Source: Amphibalanus amphitrite
Lineage: Eukaryota > Arthropoda > Thecostraca > Balanomorpha > Balanidae
DNA: 64,000 bases
NCBI RefSeq assembly: GCF_019059575.1
Contig: NW_024881839.1
Coordinates: 280,501-344,500 of the forward strand
Reading direction: 5' to 3'
The notes below the pieces were generated by a model, which worked only from the letters and a program-made list of their open reading frames with translations, ran no database searches and had not been told where the DNA came from. Shown piece after piece: positions 21,201-31,311 of the stretch. A program made the position numbers and the translations under genes. The first letter of the stretch is position 1, and the number at the start of each line of letters is the position of its first letter.

Positions 21201-24200
21201 CCGATAGATGAGTTTAATTCAAATCCTTATCCGGCGCTCACCATCCCCCAGCACACCCTTATCCCATTACTTGCTCCATTCCTAGCCTGACCTCCCAGTG
21301 CCCACTTACCGCTGATGAACGTTCCTTTCCTGGCCTGGAAGGTGACCGCCTCCTCGGCGCAGTCCTCCCCCGCCGTCAGCTGACGGTACGTCGGCGTGAA
21401 CAGCATGGTATCCGACTGCGGCTGGAAGGTCATCACCTGTCCCGGCCGGGCCTGCACGGAGAAACGGTGCACCTTCCCGCCGTCCTCTGCTCGAGTCTCC
21501 AGCTCAGTCACCTCCGTCTCCACAGTGAGCCGCACGCGGACGTCTTTAGTAGGCTCCCGGCAGCTCACGGAGCCCGAGACGCGGTGGGTGACGGCGCGCA
21601 GCTCCAGCGGAGTGGTCGAGGTCGTGTCGGCGCGCAGGGCCGGCTCCTGAAACTGGTGGCAGCCGCGCGGCTCCACCTGGTATACGCCGGCGGCGGGCAC
21701 GCACAGCGTGTTGGACCCGGCGGTCAGTGTGGCGTAGTCCGCGGCCGGCGCGGTGGAGCCGGCCGAAGCCAGTCGGAACAGTATCTCGGTCGAGTGAGAG
21801 GTGACGAGAGTGAGACGGTAGCCGGACTGTATCAGCTGGAGACCCGTGACGTCCGCGGCGGATACCGTCACCGGCACCGAGGAGGCCGCCCAGCACCACT
21901 CGTCCTGAGGGAGGGAGACGGGAGGGGGGAGGTCAGACCCGGTACAGGCGACACGGAGGAGGCCGCCCAGCACCACTCGTCCTGGGTGGGGGGGGAGGGG
22001 GGAGGCAGCGTCAGACCCGAGACAGGCGACGCGGAGGAGGTCGCCCAGCACCACTCGTCCTGAGAGGGGGGGGGGGAGGGGCGTCAGACCCGGGTACAGG
22101 CGGCACCGTGGAGGCCGCCCAGCACCACTCGTCCTGAGGGAGCGGGGAGGGGGGGGGGGGGGGGGTCAGACCCGGTACAGGCGACACGGAGGAGGCCGCC
22201 CAGCACCACTCGTCCTGAGGGGGAGGGCGAGGGCAGCGTCAGACCCGAGACAGGCGGCATGGTAAAGTGCACCAGCTGTGGCAAATTAGCCCTTGCATAC
22301 AGTATATGGGGCGGGGGAGACGGATGGACCATCTCGTTTTTTTCGCGAATAACTCGTGAAAAAGGGGCCGATCGCGGAGAAACTTTTAGTAGTCATCGAG
22401 TTATCAATCAATTTTACACATAACCTGAAAATTTCATGACCCTGACCCCAACGACCTTTGACCCATTATTTTCATACAGGATCAAAAGATCGTTAGAATG
22501 AGATGCAGGAATAATGCTATGCGATGTGATGAAATGATGCTCTGTGGTATTGCATGCAGGCCATGCAATACGACAGAGCACAACGAAATCCACCAAGCGC
22601 GGCCGGCCGTGCGGCTTCCTCACAGTCCCACGTCCCCAGCTGCGAACAATAATCCGAGATTGAACGATCGGAAACTTCGGCACGGGCCATGGGACCCGCC
22701 GCGTCACGTCCGATCCCGCTGAAACTGTGCACAATAAGGGAAACTCGCAGACATGTTCCTGCAGCGACCCGCTCAATGTTGTATGGCCAATCGGTTGGGC
22801 AATCGCCAGAACGGGCAGCCGAGCTAGAGATGCCACTTTTGAACCCGCGAACCCGCTTTCCGCGGGTTTTCAAAACCCGCAGGGTTTTTGGCGGGTTCGA
22901 GAAGAAAAACTTGTCGTGTGGCGGGTATTTAGCGGTCAGACTTAAGAACCTATAAATTTTATCCCTTTATTTTTTTAGATGCAAAACACAATGCCAAGTG
23001 CATTTGCTCAGGTTAACAATACAATACCTATTCATCAAAACAACTTTTAAAACAGAACCAAATATAAAAATATATCAAGGAAGCACATTTCAAATGCAAA
23101 ACTGAAAACAACCAGCAATAGCATCCACAGCCTAGCAATGACCAAACCAGGATACAAGAAACAAACTACAAAGCATAAATAAATGCTGATGAAAGCATCC
23201 ATAAAACATAAAAGAGCCTGAAAGCAAACTTATAGGAAGCTGAACTGAAGTCTATGTGCAGTGTGCACTAGATATACATTATGGAAGAACCCAGACTTAA
23301 ATGAGATGTTGAAAATCAGAGCAAATGCCACATGTTACTTTATTTGCGTCTGGTCGGCATAAAAAAGAGCTATCAGCTAAACAAAATTTGATGGAAATTC
23401 ATTGATTACCTACCTATCCTACTCTGTTCTGTTCCACCCTATATTACGAAAATAACACACCAATTACCCTTACAAAAAATCAAAATATTGACTGGCATGC
23501 GGCCCAAACATAACGCAATACAATACTGGCGCACTTCCGACATTCTGACAAGGATTGGCATTTGACTGCGTCAATTTTGATCTCTGAGGCGAAGGAAAGC
23601 TGTCATTAATGACGCAATAATTTTACAATCAATTTTTTCTGTCTTGGTTTCTGAATGTCTCAAAATAGTAGTTCTACATGTTACAAAACCACGTAGCTGG
23701 TCGCATTTATTTCTTTTTGTCTTTTTACGTCCTTATCATTTGTATGCCAAAAGATGACCAGCCGGAGAGCATTACCAAAACCATCTATAAAATTATTACA
23801 TTTAATTTAGCATTTACTCTCTCTTTATTTCTTAACCGGTGATTAACCTCTGAATTGTGAAACTTTAGCTGTTGTGTAAAATAATTCTATCAGAATGGCA
23901 CATGAATATGCATTATACAACGGTGTTTTCGCAACAAGTTCGCACTAACTACGGCCGCAATAATTTAGTCGCTGTAACATTCCTTGCAATCAGCTGTTGG
24001 TGACGCTTCTGACGCATGTTTCCAGAAATGCGTGGTTGTTAGTTGGTTTTTGCTGGGATTTTGGATGATTAGTTTGATGTGTAGATCGACTGGATACTCA
24101 TTATTCACCGTATCACTATCATTGAGAGGGAGCCAGAGTGAAATCTTGATCCTCAGCCAATGCTGAAGGGTAAGGTGAGAGAAAGATTTTACTGAACTCT

Positions 24201-27200
24201 TTTCAGAAACGAATTTCAAATGTATTGATGCATTTTTCATTTTCCACTATCCAGTGTGCACTTCCTGAGGACTTAGCATAGCAATTTCAAGTCCTTACTA
24301 TTTGTTTGGCTGTCTTTTTCTGCACAGCAATGAAGCAAGTAAGGTTTATATAGCTCTAGCATTGACCCAGCTGTATTTTTTCTTGCAAAATCAGGTTTTT
24401 AAAATTGCGGGTTTTTGCGGGTTCGGCTCAGCCAAAATCAGCTTGCGGGTAGTTGTGGTTGGGCAAAGGGTAGCTGCGGGGCGGGGCGGGTAATGAAATT
24501 GCAAATTTGTGGCATCTCTACAGCCGACCCAGGCAGCGGGGAGAGCCCAGAGTGAGACGGGGGGGGGAGCCGGGACGGAGGGGGACGGACGTGAGGTCTG
24601 CTGGGGGCGCGGAGTATGCACAAACTGAGACGGATAGCAGACACGGGCGCCTCCAGCAGCGCAACGAACAAAGACCGGGGATATGTGACCAGGGGGAAGT
24701 TACGGGAAGGTGGCTCGAGAGAAGAGCTCAAACCACTAGATATTGCTGATGCTATATGTTTACGTGTAAAGGAAAGCTGACCAGAAAATTACGGGCCAAT
24801 ATCTTTTCGTAGACGCCGGTTACAAAGTTAAGATACGAAATGAGATGCTATGTTAACCCGAATAACTTCTATCTAAGTACAGATATCAGACCAAGCTGAG
24901 CTAAAACAGCGATCAAACCGTCTCGCAAACCATGCCGCCTAACCTATTCCATCACAACGCAACCACTCCACCTCGATACGTCACTGACCTTGGTGACGGT
25001 GACCTCGTACTGTCCAGGCAGGACGCCGTCGAAGGCGAACCGTCCGTCGGCGGCGGCGGTGGCGGCGCGCGGCGGCAGTCCCTCGGCGCTGAGCGTCAGC
25101 TGGAGGCCGGCGCACGACTCCAGACAGCGCACGGTGCCCGACACCCGCGCCCGGAACGGCGAGAAGGTGACCCCCGAGACGGGCGCCGACACGGCCAGCT
25201 CCTGCTGCGCAGAGCCGAAACTGGACGCGGGGGGGGGGGGGGGGCAGGTCAGACACGAAAAATACAGGGGGAGAGAAAGGAGCAGATAAGTCGCAACACA
25301 CAATGAATGGCGAATGATGGGCAACTAGGTAACACTTCATAAAAATATGTTAATCCAGAGACGTCGATGTGGCTCGAGGACTAAAACTTATGTCCACATC
25401 ACTCTTTTGTTTCGACATTTTTTTTTTTATAACACACTACCCCACGCAGTGCCATCCTGTCTTACAGTCCAGATATGTGGCTGTGACCTAAGCTCTGCAG
25501 AACCAATTGAAAAGTCATCAGAAATCAGTACTACAAAGTACAATCTACATCAGTCATAGCTTCCTCACTTCCAGAGTCTCATCAGACCTACTGAACAGAA
25601 CCACTTTTCCTGTCGACAGCATTATCCCCCTTATCCCCACTCCCCAGACCCACCAGATCCCACATTTCCTCCCTATTACAGAGCCCATCAAAGTCCTCGT
25701 TTCATCCCTATCCTCACCTGAGTCCCCGTTTCCTCCCGTCCTCACGTGACTCTTAGTCCTCGTTTTTCTCCCGTCCTCACCTGAGTCCTCGTTTCCTCCC
25801 GTCCTCACCTGAGTCCTCGTTTCCTCTCGTCCTCACACTCACCTGAGTCCTCGTTTCCTCTCGTCCTCGGAGACCACCACTCTCAGTCGGTAGGTGGCAG
25901 GACGGAGGAAGGTGCAGAACGCGCCGTCCGCACCCGTCACAGCCGTGTACGCTGTCTCTGAGCCGGCCACCTTGAACTCCACAGACCTGATATGGAGGAG
26001 AGGGAGTGATGTCAGTCAGTGCCGATGTAGGATGTAGGATGTCATAGGATAAATGACAGCACAGTCGGCGGGGCAGCTACGTAGTCATGCTCGACAAAAC
26101 ATCACAACCACAGATTAAAGCATTTTGATTCTCGCATGGAACAGGATGGCTCGATTGTACGTTGACGCGATAATGCACTGCCTCAGCTGAGCATATCACG
26201 CGGAGCTGAAGCTCCTACCTGGGTCCGGCGGAGACGCCGTCGGGCAGATTGGAGAGGTCTACTTTGCCGCAGACCTGGAACGCGGCTGCCACGAGGTCGG
26301 GCAGCTGGGGCGCCGACGGGCTGACTGTCACCGTGCGGCTCTCAAACTGGACGGAATCTGTGGGCAGAGTACAGCAGTGGCTCTCAAACTGAGCGGAATC
26401 TGTGAGACGGGAGTTAACAGCAGTGGCTCTCAAATTGGACAGACTCTGGACGAGGAATACATCATCGGTAAGCCGCCCTACGTACCGGCCTCAGCGGAGA
26501 GCCGGAACTGTCCGCTGTTGGCGCCCTCGATGGTGTATGATCCGTCCTTTTCAGTCACCACACTGCGGGCGTCCAGCCGTACGGTGGCGCCACCTAGTCC
26601 AACCTTCTTCCCGCCGGCGACAGATGTCAGCACCCGTCCGCTGATGGTGTATCCCGCCACCTGTAGACCGGGGCAGAGGCGGGAGGGGCACAGGTGAGAA
26701 TTAATTGGGGATAGGCGCGTGTGTGCGGGATAAATGCGGCAGCATGTGTCATTGACCGGCAGCGATGTTACAACTCAATAGACGCCCCTGGTCCACTTCT
26801 TTTATTGAGGTGATCTTGATTCTTGGCCCACAACTACCACATCTTGTGTTATTAAACGGTCAGAAATACAAAAGGACGGGCACCGGTCGACCTGAAATTG
26901 AGAGCATACGAATAGTTCTGGTACGTTATGGAATACCGGCGATTTACGCCGCTGTCAACTGCACGGCATGGAGTCTCAAGAACAAGTAAAGACACTAAGA
27001 GCGCGAGAGATGATGACTCCCCATTCACGTAGCCCACGGCTGCCGTATCCCTGAACTCCCACAGGGCGGCACTGAAGCTGTCAGTCACCGTCTCATCGAC
27101 GGGAGTTGGCTCTGCTCGGTCGTGAGGAGGGCCAGGGGACACCCACCTGGAACGGTTCGCCGATGGCGGCGCTGTCCTGCGCCACGCGGACCTCGACCTC

Positions 27201-30200
27201 GGTGGGACGCACGTCGAACCGAGTTCGAGCGCCGGCGTAGAACGGCACCACCACGTACCTGTAGGGGAGGTGGGTAATGGGTATAATGTTAGACGTGTGA
27301 ATTACACCCAGCACCACAGCACGTAACTGAGTACAAGAGAGCAATACCATTTAAATGGTATCAACTTCAATCAACATGCAGGACATTAGGTGCTTGAACG
27401 TACAGGCATGTCGGACGTTAAAATATCAATAACTGACGAGTGCTTTTACATTACCGGAGCACCACCGACCAGATACCTACAAAACATCGCATATGTTACC
27501 AGTAAAACGCCTTTTGGGCGAAGGACGAGCGAGCGAGATAGTGAGCCCTGCACGTGCGGAAGGGCGAGAGGGTGCTTCCAACGGGCTTGCGCAAAGCACC
27601 CTTCTAACTGATCGCTAGCGGTGTGCCAAATTTGAACGCAATCGGCCCAGCCGTTCCTGAGATCTGGAAGCGGCATTCTGCACGTGCGCACGTGCAAACG
27701 GGGTCCAAAATGACTTTTGCACGGCACCCTACTAACTGGTCCCCAACCGTGTACCAAATTTGAGCGCAATCGGCCCAGCCGTTCTCGAGATCTGGAAACG
27801 CCCCCTGCACGTGCGCACGTGCAGTAGCACCCTAACCGCAACACATGGGAATGCATTGCCTGGTGGGTGCCTACCTGTATGCCAAGTTTCAGCGAAATCG
27901 CCCCAGTAATTACCGAGTTATTGAAATGGGAACAAATTTGACACCTCTTATTGTTGTATTTTGCACGTGCACTGGGGGTCACTCACATAGATCAAGAGTA
28001 TCCGACCTTTGGTAGAAGGGATGCAGCTACCCTATAAAAATTACCGCAAGACAATCGCTCAAGCCGCTGCTGAGATATGAGCCTCTCAAAATCACTACTT
28101 TTGGAAAACAGCTTGAACACCCTTGACTTTTCACGTGGCACGTGCCACGACGGTCACTGAGACGTATCAAAAGTAGTCAATTACGGGGTAGAAGGGATGG
28201 GGCTACCCAACAAAAAAGACCGCAGGCCAATCGGTCCAGCGGTTGCTGAGATATAAGCCTCTCAAAAGCGTTACAGGCCGGGCCGGGCCGGGCCGCTCAT
28301 ACTGAGATTTTTCCGTTATATTGAAAAGACTCGCTTTGCTCGCTGCGCTCGCTCGCTCGTAACCACCATAGCCTGAATTACCTCTATCTTATTCTGGCGA
28401 CGGTTTACGACATGCCCGACCTAAATTCCCTTCCCTAACTAGCACTCACTCTCCGCTCGGCACCACGGGGAAGACGAAGCGTCCCTGTGCGTCCGACACC
28501 ACCCGGCAGAGCGCCGGCGGCAGGCCCGACCGGGCCGTGTAGCCCGCCGCCGGTGTGACGTCACAGCCCGTCAGGGGCGCCGCCTCCGTCCGCCGGCCGT
28601 GCAGCACAAACGTGACGTCAGACACCGGCTCGGAGCCACTCACAACCTGAGGAGGGGCACGGGTGACGTCAGAAAATAGCATAGAAGACACCCATAACCC
28701 ATCAAATACACACTTCAACACATGGCCAAATAAACCCATCAGTTCAGTTTAACTTTCAACAAAAGTGAAATAACAACGTAACCCATTCAAAAATAAAGCA
28801 TGGTAAGTCAACAACAGTGATCTGAGGAGAGTCTGACAGCATGCCGCTCCCACCGGTCCGCACCATTCCGGAGACGTCGAACCCGGCCACAGCCAGCTGC
28901 GTCCCCACGTCTCCGTTGTCACCTCTCACGGAGACCTGGGTCCGGTGGCGCGCCAGCTTCCAGACAGGGTGGCTGGCCGTCACCTGGCGTCAGAGGTCAT
29001 ATGTCAGAGCTGTGGGAAACCACTGGGTGGGGTAGTTAGTAGAACCAGGTGTGCATGGGAGAAACAGATATCATCTACCTAAGTGTTAACTTTTGTAATG
29101 CGACAAGACCATCACAAAATGATGATAGCAATGCCCCATTCTCACGCCTGTGATATTTTATGCATCGGTAAACCTATTAAATACTCCACTTCATCTTCAA
29201 TTTCACATACAGTCTCGATAACAGCGCTTCGACGCGTCAAACAATCCCCCTCGTCCGGTCGCCCAATTTCGGAGCGCCGGGGGTGCGTGAAACGCACCTC
29301 GTAGTCGCCAGCCGGCACGGGACTGAAGGTGAACCGTCCGGCCGGTCCGGTGGTGACCTGCGTCTTGAGCCGGTCCCGGTCCGAGGTCGAGGTCAGGGTG
29401 ACAGTGACCCCAGCCGGGCCCTCGGTGGAGCCCAGACTGACGACCTGACGGACAGACACCGTGGTCAGTCATACTTGGGGTGGGCAAGGGCTGTTAAACA
29501 GGGCATGGGGTAGTGAAAAGCTACAGGTAGGTACCAACAAAGACATGTTCACATGCTTAGTGGTAATGTCTACATGAGCCAGTTATAATTTAAGCGAATG
29601 AGCAAAGCAGATTCTATATAAGAGTTTTACATACCTGTCCTGTGACTCCAAACCCTTGGAAGGTGAAGTCGACATCCTGTCCCTGAGAGCACATGTCTGT
29701 CTCCCCGTCCACGCTGAGGGCCACCTCTGATGGCTCGAAACTCCAGCCATCGGGAGGTGCCAGCTGTGGCAGGGGTTAGTGGTCAGGTCATGGGTCATTT
29801 GGAGGCATGCAGGTGGGCCAGGCCAAAATGCTGCCAATATCATTCCACTTTACAGCAAGATTGAGATACTGATGTATCTGTCAAGGACGGTGGTAGCCTG
29901 TGCAAGAGTACAGGCTCAAATGCTGACAAAACACCATTTAAACATTTGAAATGAGTTTGTAAGGCATCTTAGTGAGCTCACCTTGATAATGTAGTCACCC
30001 TTATCATAGATGGGCATGAAGTAGTACCCATTGTTGGGTGCACAATCTGTCTGGTACTTCAGGCTGCCTTGCTTTGTGTATCTGAAATACAGAATTTGTG
30101 CATTAAATCACAGTTGTGATATTAACTGGGTTCGTGCCTTCATAAAAACCACAATTAAAATGCTGAGGAACACGTCTCCGGACACCAACCCTTCATATTT

Positions 30201-30566
30201 TTAAAGATTGCAACAAGTTCAGAATGATTTTCTATGCTTATTTTGTGCCTTATGAGTATGAATTAGTCTGAGCTAGGATTAATTAGGGATTCACTTTAAA
30301 TATTACTATAAAATAGCCTCCAGAGACGAAAGCGTCACAAAATGACTTTCAATAAGCAATCATAATACTTACAATTTCACTTGAACCTTGGAATATTCAA
30401 TGTCAACAGAACTTCTGACGAATCCACCACATCCCAGGATGCCATCTGAATAGCATCTAGCAGTAAAACAACATAAAATTATGAATATTAGTGGGATATG
30501 CCTGAGCGACCCCATCGCCGCGTTCGTCATCTTGCCGGGTGCATTTGGTAGCACTATTTCAGCCAT
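14653..30566 (-). CDS. NOMO: NOMO (nodal modulator, BOS complex subunit), 18 coding exons
   Basis: Joining the 18 exons listed below gives one open frame of 1187 codons, close to vertebrate NOMO1 (about 1220). All 17 introns are GT-AG and every phase matches. NOMO is an ER type I membrane protein. With TMEM147 and nicalin it forms the BOS complex of the multipass translocon at Sec61. The product shows an N-terminal hydrophobic signal (about residues 24-36), the GCGGFV start of the mature protein, and many beta-sandwich (carboxypeptidase-regulatory-like) units marked by V.G.V starts and G.F.F...PG.YEV ends. It also has the conserved DEWCW element near residue 564, one membrane helix (about 1116-1133) and a short basic tail. 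Introns range from about 200 bp to 3.1 kb. The start is uncertain among Met1, Met13 and Met18. A weak ATTAAA lies 450 bp past the stop (14202-14197). Confidence 0.95.
16202..16285 (-). CDS. NOMO: NOMO exon 17 (residues 968-995)
   Basis: Small 84-nt exon, phase 0 on both sides, acceptor CCGTTGCAG and donor GTAAGT. It encodes CEYTVRMKTG...SQTVR. The position and pattern match the C-V/E-Y.V..K segment that follows the G-L.P motif in NOMO proteins. It is too short for an open-frame search and was found by splice phase and similarity. Confidence 0.9.
17193..17361 (-). CDS. NOMO: NOMO exon 16 (residues 911-967)
   Basis: Phase 2 in, phase 0 out, donor GTGAGC. It encodes GRRVAYSLVGRVTTLTGDPE followed by a Val/Glu-rich strand and ALRIRGLRPQ, equivalent to the GYRTAYS..G.V region of NOMO. 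Degenerate copies of its 5' edge extend into intron 15. Confidence 0.92.
17364..17640 (-). repeat. tandem copies of the exon 16 5' edge
   Basis: Three further partial copies of the acceptor region (CAGGCTGTAGGC...GGCCACTG on the + strand) lie near 17402-17430, 17466-17520 and 17552-17585. A decayed trace lies near 17610. G-rich purine tracts separate them. Confidence 0.8.
17641..18782. other. NOMO intron 15, remainder
   Basis: No additional feature recognised. Confidence 0.5.
18783..18921 (-). CDS. NOMO: NOMO exon 15 (residues 865-911)
   Basis: Acceptor GTTGCCGCAG, donor GTGAGTG, phase 1 in and 2 out. It encodes DEDGRQVFLSLSPGQYFIR followed by PMMKEYEF.P, the strongly conserved LSPGQY.F(K/R)PMMKE(F/Y) motif of NOMO. 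Confidence 0.95.
18922..19821. other. NOMO intron 14
   Basis: Ordinary intron; no other gene or repeat recognised. Confidence 0.5.
19822..20032 (-). CDS. NOMO: NOMO exon 14 (residues 795-865)
   Basis: Acceptor CTCCCCCAG, donor GTCAGTG, phase 0 in and 1 out. It encodes IGPL...YEVDAEKEGYVLTKTD and the LPGVLLSVSGG motif found in NOMO orthologues. Confidence 0.95.
20949..21046 (-). CDS. NOMO: NOMO exon 13 (residues 762-794)
   Basis: Acceptor CTCCCCGTCAG, donor GTCAGC, phase 1 in and 0 out. It encodes GRISPSLAGARITVSAAD...AITDDKGFYQ, a typical start of a carboxypeptidase-regulatory-like unit. Confidence 0.93.
21310..21904 (-). CDS. NOMO: NOMO exon 12 (residues 564-762), longest internal exon
   Basis: 595 nt, phase 0 in and 1 out, donor GTAAGTGG. 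It opens with DEWCW, then IQSGYRLTLVTSH, the Cys-Val-Pro-Gly-type VYQVEPRGCHQF segment and the FTPTYRQLTAGEDC block, in the order of the central NOMO region. The acceptor nearest the exon body is at 21905-21906; four near-identical acceptors lie upstream (see repeat at 21907-22230). Confidence 0.95.
21907..22230 (-). repeat. four extra copies of the exon 12 acceptor and first codons
   Basis: The + strand block GAGGCCGCCCAGCACCACTC followed by GTCCTG recurs, with AG acceptor positions near 21983, 22061, 22135 and 22216 (periods 77, 78, 74, 81). Each copy keeps CAG|GACGAGTGGTGCTGGGC, so each could be read as exon start DEWCW. Poly-G spacers separate them. Confidence 0.9.
22825..24520. mobile_element. 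hAT-like non-autonomous DNA transposon in NOMO intron 11
   Basis: Terminal inverted repeats TAGAGATGCCAC (22825) and GTGGCATCTCTA (ending 24520) are perfect for 12 bp. Flanks are CAGCCGAGC on the left and CAGCCGACC on the right, a near-perfect duplication of about 8-9 bp, as hAT elements make. Subterminal regions are rich in GCGGGTTT/AACCCGC words. The interior is AT-rich and has no transposase frame. Confidence 0.75.
24989..25220 (-). CDS. NOMO: NOMO exon 11 (residues 486-563)
   Basis: Phase 2 in, 0 out, donor GTCAGTG. It encodes ...VTFSPFRARVSGTVRCLESC and GRFAFDGVLPGQYEVTVTK, matching the V.F..F.A.VSG.V.CL..C and FDNVLPGKY motifs of NOMO. The acceptor is preceded by an unusual pyrimidine tract that is pure C (poly-G on +, 25230-25244). 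Confidence 0.93.
25221..25689. other. NOMO intron 10, left part
   Basis: Apart from the poly-G tract at the acceptor nothing is recognised. Confidence 0.4.
25690..25840 (-). repeat. tandem copies of the exon 10 donor edge
   Basis: About four copies of a 33-39 bp unit (CTCACCTGAGTCCTCGTTTC on the + strand) continue from the exon 10 end into intron 10. On the minus strand each reads GAGGACGAG.GGAAACGAGG ACTCAG|GTGAG, so several carry an intact donor. Confidence 0.85.
25843..25986 (-). CDS. NOMO: NOMO exon 10 (residues 438-486)
   Basis: Acceptor CCATATCAG, donor GTGAGTG, phase 2 on both sides. It encodes SVEFKVAGSETAYTAVTGAD, then GAFCTFLRPATYRLRVVVSEDE, one beta-sandwich unit with a G.F...P.TY signature. 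Confidence 0.92.
26219..26357 (-). CDS. NOMO: NOMO exon 9 (residues 392-438)
   Basis: Acceptor CTCTGCCCACAG, donor GTAGGAGC, phase 1 in and 2 out. It encodes SVQFESRTVTVSPSAPQLPD followed by FQVCGKV, matching the F.TVTI...TPQL.D...GFSVCG segment of NOMO. Confidence 0.93.
26358..26452 (-). repeat. tandem copies of the exon 9 acceptor edge
   Basis: CTCTCAAACTGGACGGAATC on the + strand begins at 26338 in the exon and is repeated with changes at 26381 and 26427 (periods 43 and 46). Each unit includes the acceptor-side sequence. Confidence 0.8.
26486..26660 (-). CDS. NOMO: NOMO exon 8 (residues 334-392)
   Basis: Acceptor CGGTCTACAG, donor GTACGTAG, phase 0 in and 1 out. It encodes VAGYTISGRVLTS...GATVRLDAR and KDGSYTIEGANSGQFRL, a complete unit with V.GR.L start and G.(Y/F).(I/L) end. 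Confidence 0.93.
27147..27258 (-). CDS. NOMO: NOMO exon 7 (residues 296-333)
   Basis: Acceptor CCCCTACAG, donor GTGGGTG, phase 2 in and 0 out. It encodes YVVVPFYAGARTRFDVRPTE, matching Y.V.PFY.GER.TFDV.PS of NOMO. Confidence 0.95.
27494..28362 (+). repeat. modular CACGTG dispersed repeat, copy 2 (NOMO intron 6)
   Basis: Related to 12396-13085, starting with the same (CCAGTA)AACGCCTTTTGG flank. It has five CACGTG-headed modules (about 27548, 27680, 27805, 27960, 28130) and ends in CTCGCTTTGCTCGCTGCGCT. Left GACGAGCGAGCGAG and right CTCGCTCGCTCGT are complementary termini. It has one module more than copy 1. Confidence 0.75.
28450..28646 (-). CDS. NOMO: NOMO exon 6 (residues 231-296)
   Basis: Acceptor CCCCTCCTCAG, donor GTGAGTG, phase 0 in and 2 out. 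It encodes VVSGSEPVSDVTFVLHGRR, LTGCDVTPAAGY and GRFVFPVVPSG. The LGC(N/D)V.P..G motif is specific to this NOMO region. Confidence 0.95.
28864..28983 (-). CDS. NOMO: NOMO exon 5 (residues 191-230)
   Basis: Acceptor ACGCCAG, donor ATG|GTGCGG, phase 0 on both sides. It encodes VTASHPVWKLARHRTQVSVR and LAVAGFDVSGM. The donor was chosen because it restores the AG(Y/F).VSG.V continuity; a later GT would break it. Confidence 0.9.
29298..29444 (-). CDS. NOMO: NOMO exon 4 (residues 142-190)
   Basis: Acceptor GTCCGTCAG, donor GAG|GTGCGT, phase 0 on both sides. It encodes VVSLGSTEGPAGVTVTLTST and GRFTFSPVPAGDYE, the LP.GDYE end motif of the first repeat unit. Confidence 0.93.
29635..29763 (-). CDS. 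NOMO: NOMO exon 3 (residues 99-141)
   Basis: Acceptor TGCCACAG, donor GTATGT, phase 0 on both sides. It encodes LAPPDGWSFEPSEVALSVDG and FTFQGFGVTGQ, matching PP.GWSFEP..V.L.VDG and F.F.GF.V.G of NOMO. Confidence 0.96.
29982..30081 (-). CDS. NOMO: NOMO exon 2 (residues 65-98)
   Basis: Acceptor GTATTTCAG, donor GTGAGC, phase 2 in and 0 out. It encodes YTKQGSLKYQTDCAPNNGYY followed by FMPIYDKGDYIIK-like sequence, among the most conserved stretches in NOMO proteins. Confidence 0.97.
30373..30566 (-). CDS. NOMO: NOMO exon 1 (residues 1-65, signal peptide)
   Basis: ATG at 30566, donor GTAAGT, phase 2 out. Met13 and Met18 are also possible starts. IPLIFIILCCFTA is the hydrophobic core and cleavage would fall before GILGCGGFV, the conserved start of mature NOMO. 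Starting at Met13 or Met18 would give a more usual signal-peptide length. Confidence 0.93.
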
Positions 30567-30905
30567 TCTGCAACTTGTACTTCCATATCCGAACTTCCTC
30601 TGTGCATAGGAACAAACGGAAATTAAAAGCTATGCCGTTTGATCGTCAGATGATTTCTAAAACATAGATTTCTAATGAAAATATAAAAAATTATCAACTT
30701 AATTTCGTACAAGAAAAAAATTGTGCTGCAATGTGTTTTTTGGAAATTCATGCCTAAAGCAAATGAAGAGAAACCTTTGCTGCTAGGTGGCGCTGTATAG
30801 TAGTTTTGTATGATACAGGTGGCGCTAAGTGCACACACCTTGCACACAGAACTGCACAGAACCACTCAACTGAGCACTGATAGGAGCCAGCGACTGCAGC
30901 CAGTA

Positions 30906-31053
30906 GAGGCGGAACACCTTCAATTAAGGAGGGGGGGGGGCACTGCCGAATTTTGGTCCCATTCTTTCCATGCAACGCCCATAGGGCTTATGTTAAAATG
31001 CCAAAATCAAAGGGGGGCACGGTGCCCCGGTGCCCTCCCCGTTCCGCCGCCTA
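30906..31053 (-). mobile_element. 148-bp MITE-like repeat, copy 1
   Basis: The block bounded by GAGGCGGAAC and GTTCCGCCGCCTA recurs in opposite orientation at 34871-35017. Short complementary ends (GGCGGAAC / GTTCCGCC) and an internal C/G run are shared. No frame. Lies just upstream of NOMO. Confidence 0.7.
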
Positions 31054-31305
31054 TGACTGCAGCGACTGATGTGGTTCTTCAATGGAAATGTGATGCATGC
31101 AGTTTTTTTCGTTCTATCATTCGTTAGCACACTTCATCAGAGTAATTGGCGTTTAGCCGTTGTAGAATTAATAAAAAAGACATTCCAATTTCAAAATACC
31201 ACCATTTTGTGACCACCAAAATACGGGTTTGGCAATTGACGCTGCAATGACCGCTTACCTACCACCAGTACAGATCACACAAGTTGCAGGTATAAAGTAG
31301 GTATA

Positions 31306-31311
31306 TTTATT
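31306..31311 (-). terminator. possible poly(A) signal of the receptor gene
   Basis: AATAAA on the minus strand, about 650 bp past the receptor stop codon and 0.7 kb before the NOMO start. I saw no nearer AATAAA, but the true cleavage site is unknown. Confidence 0.35.
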
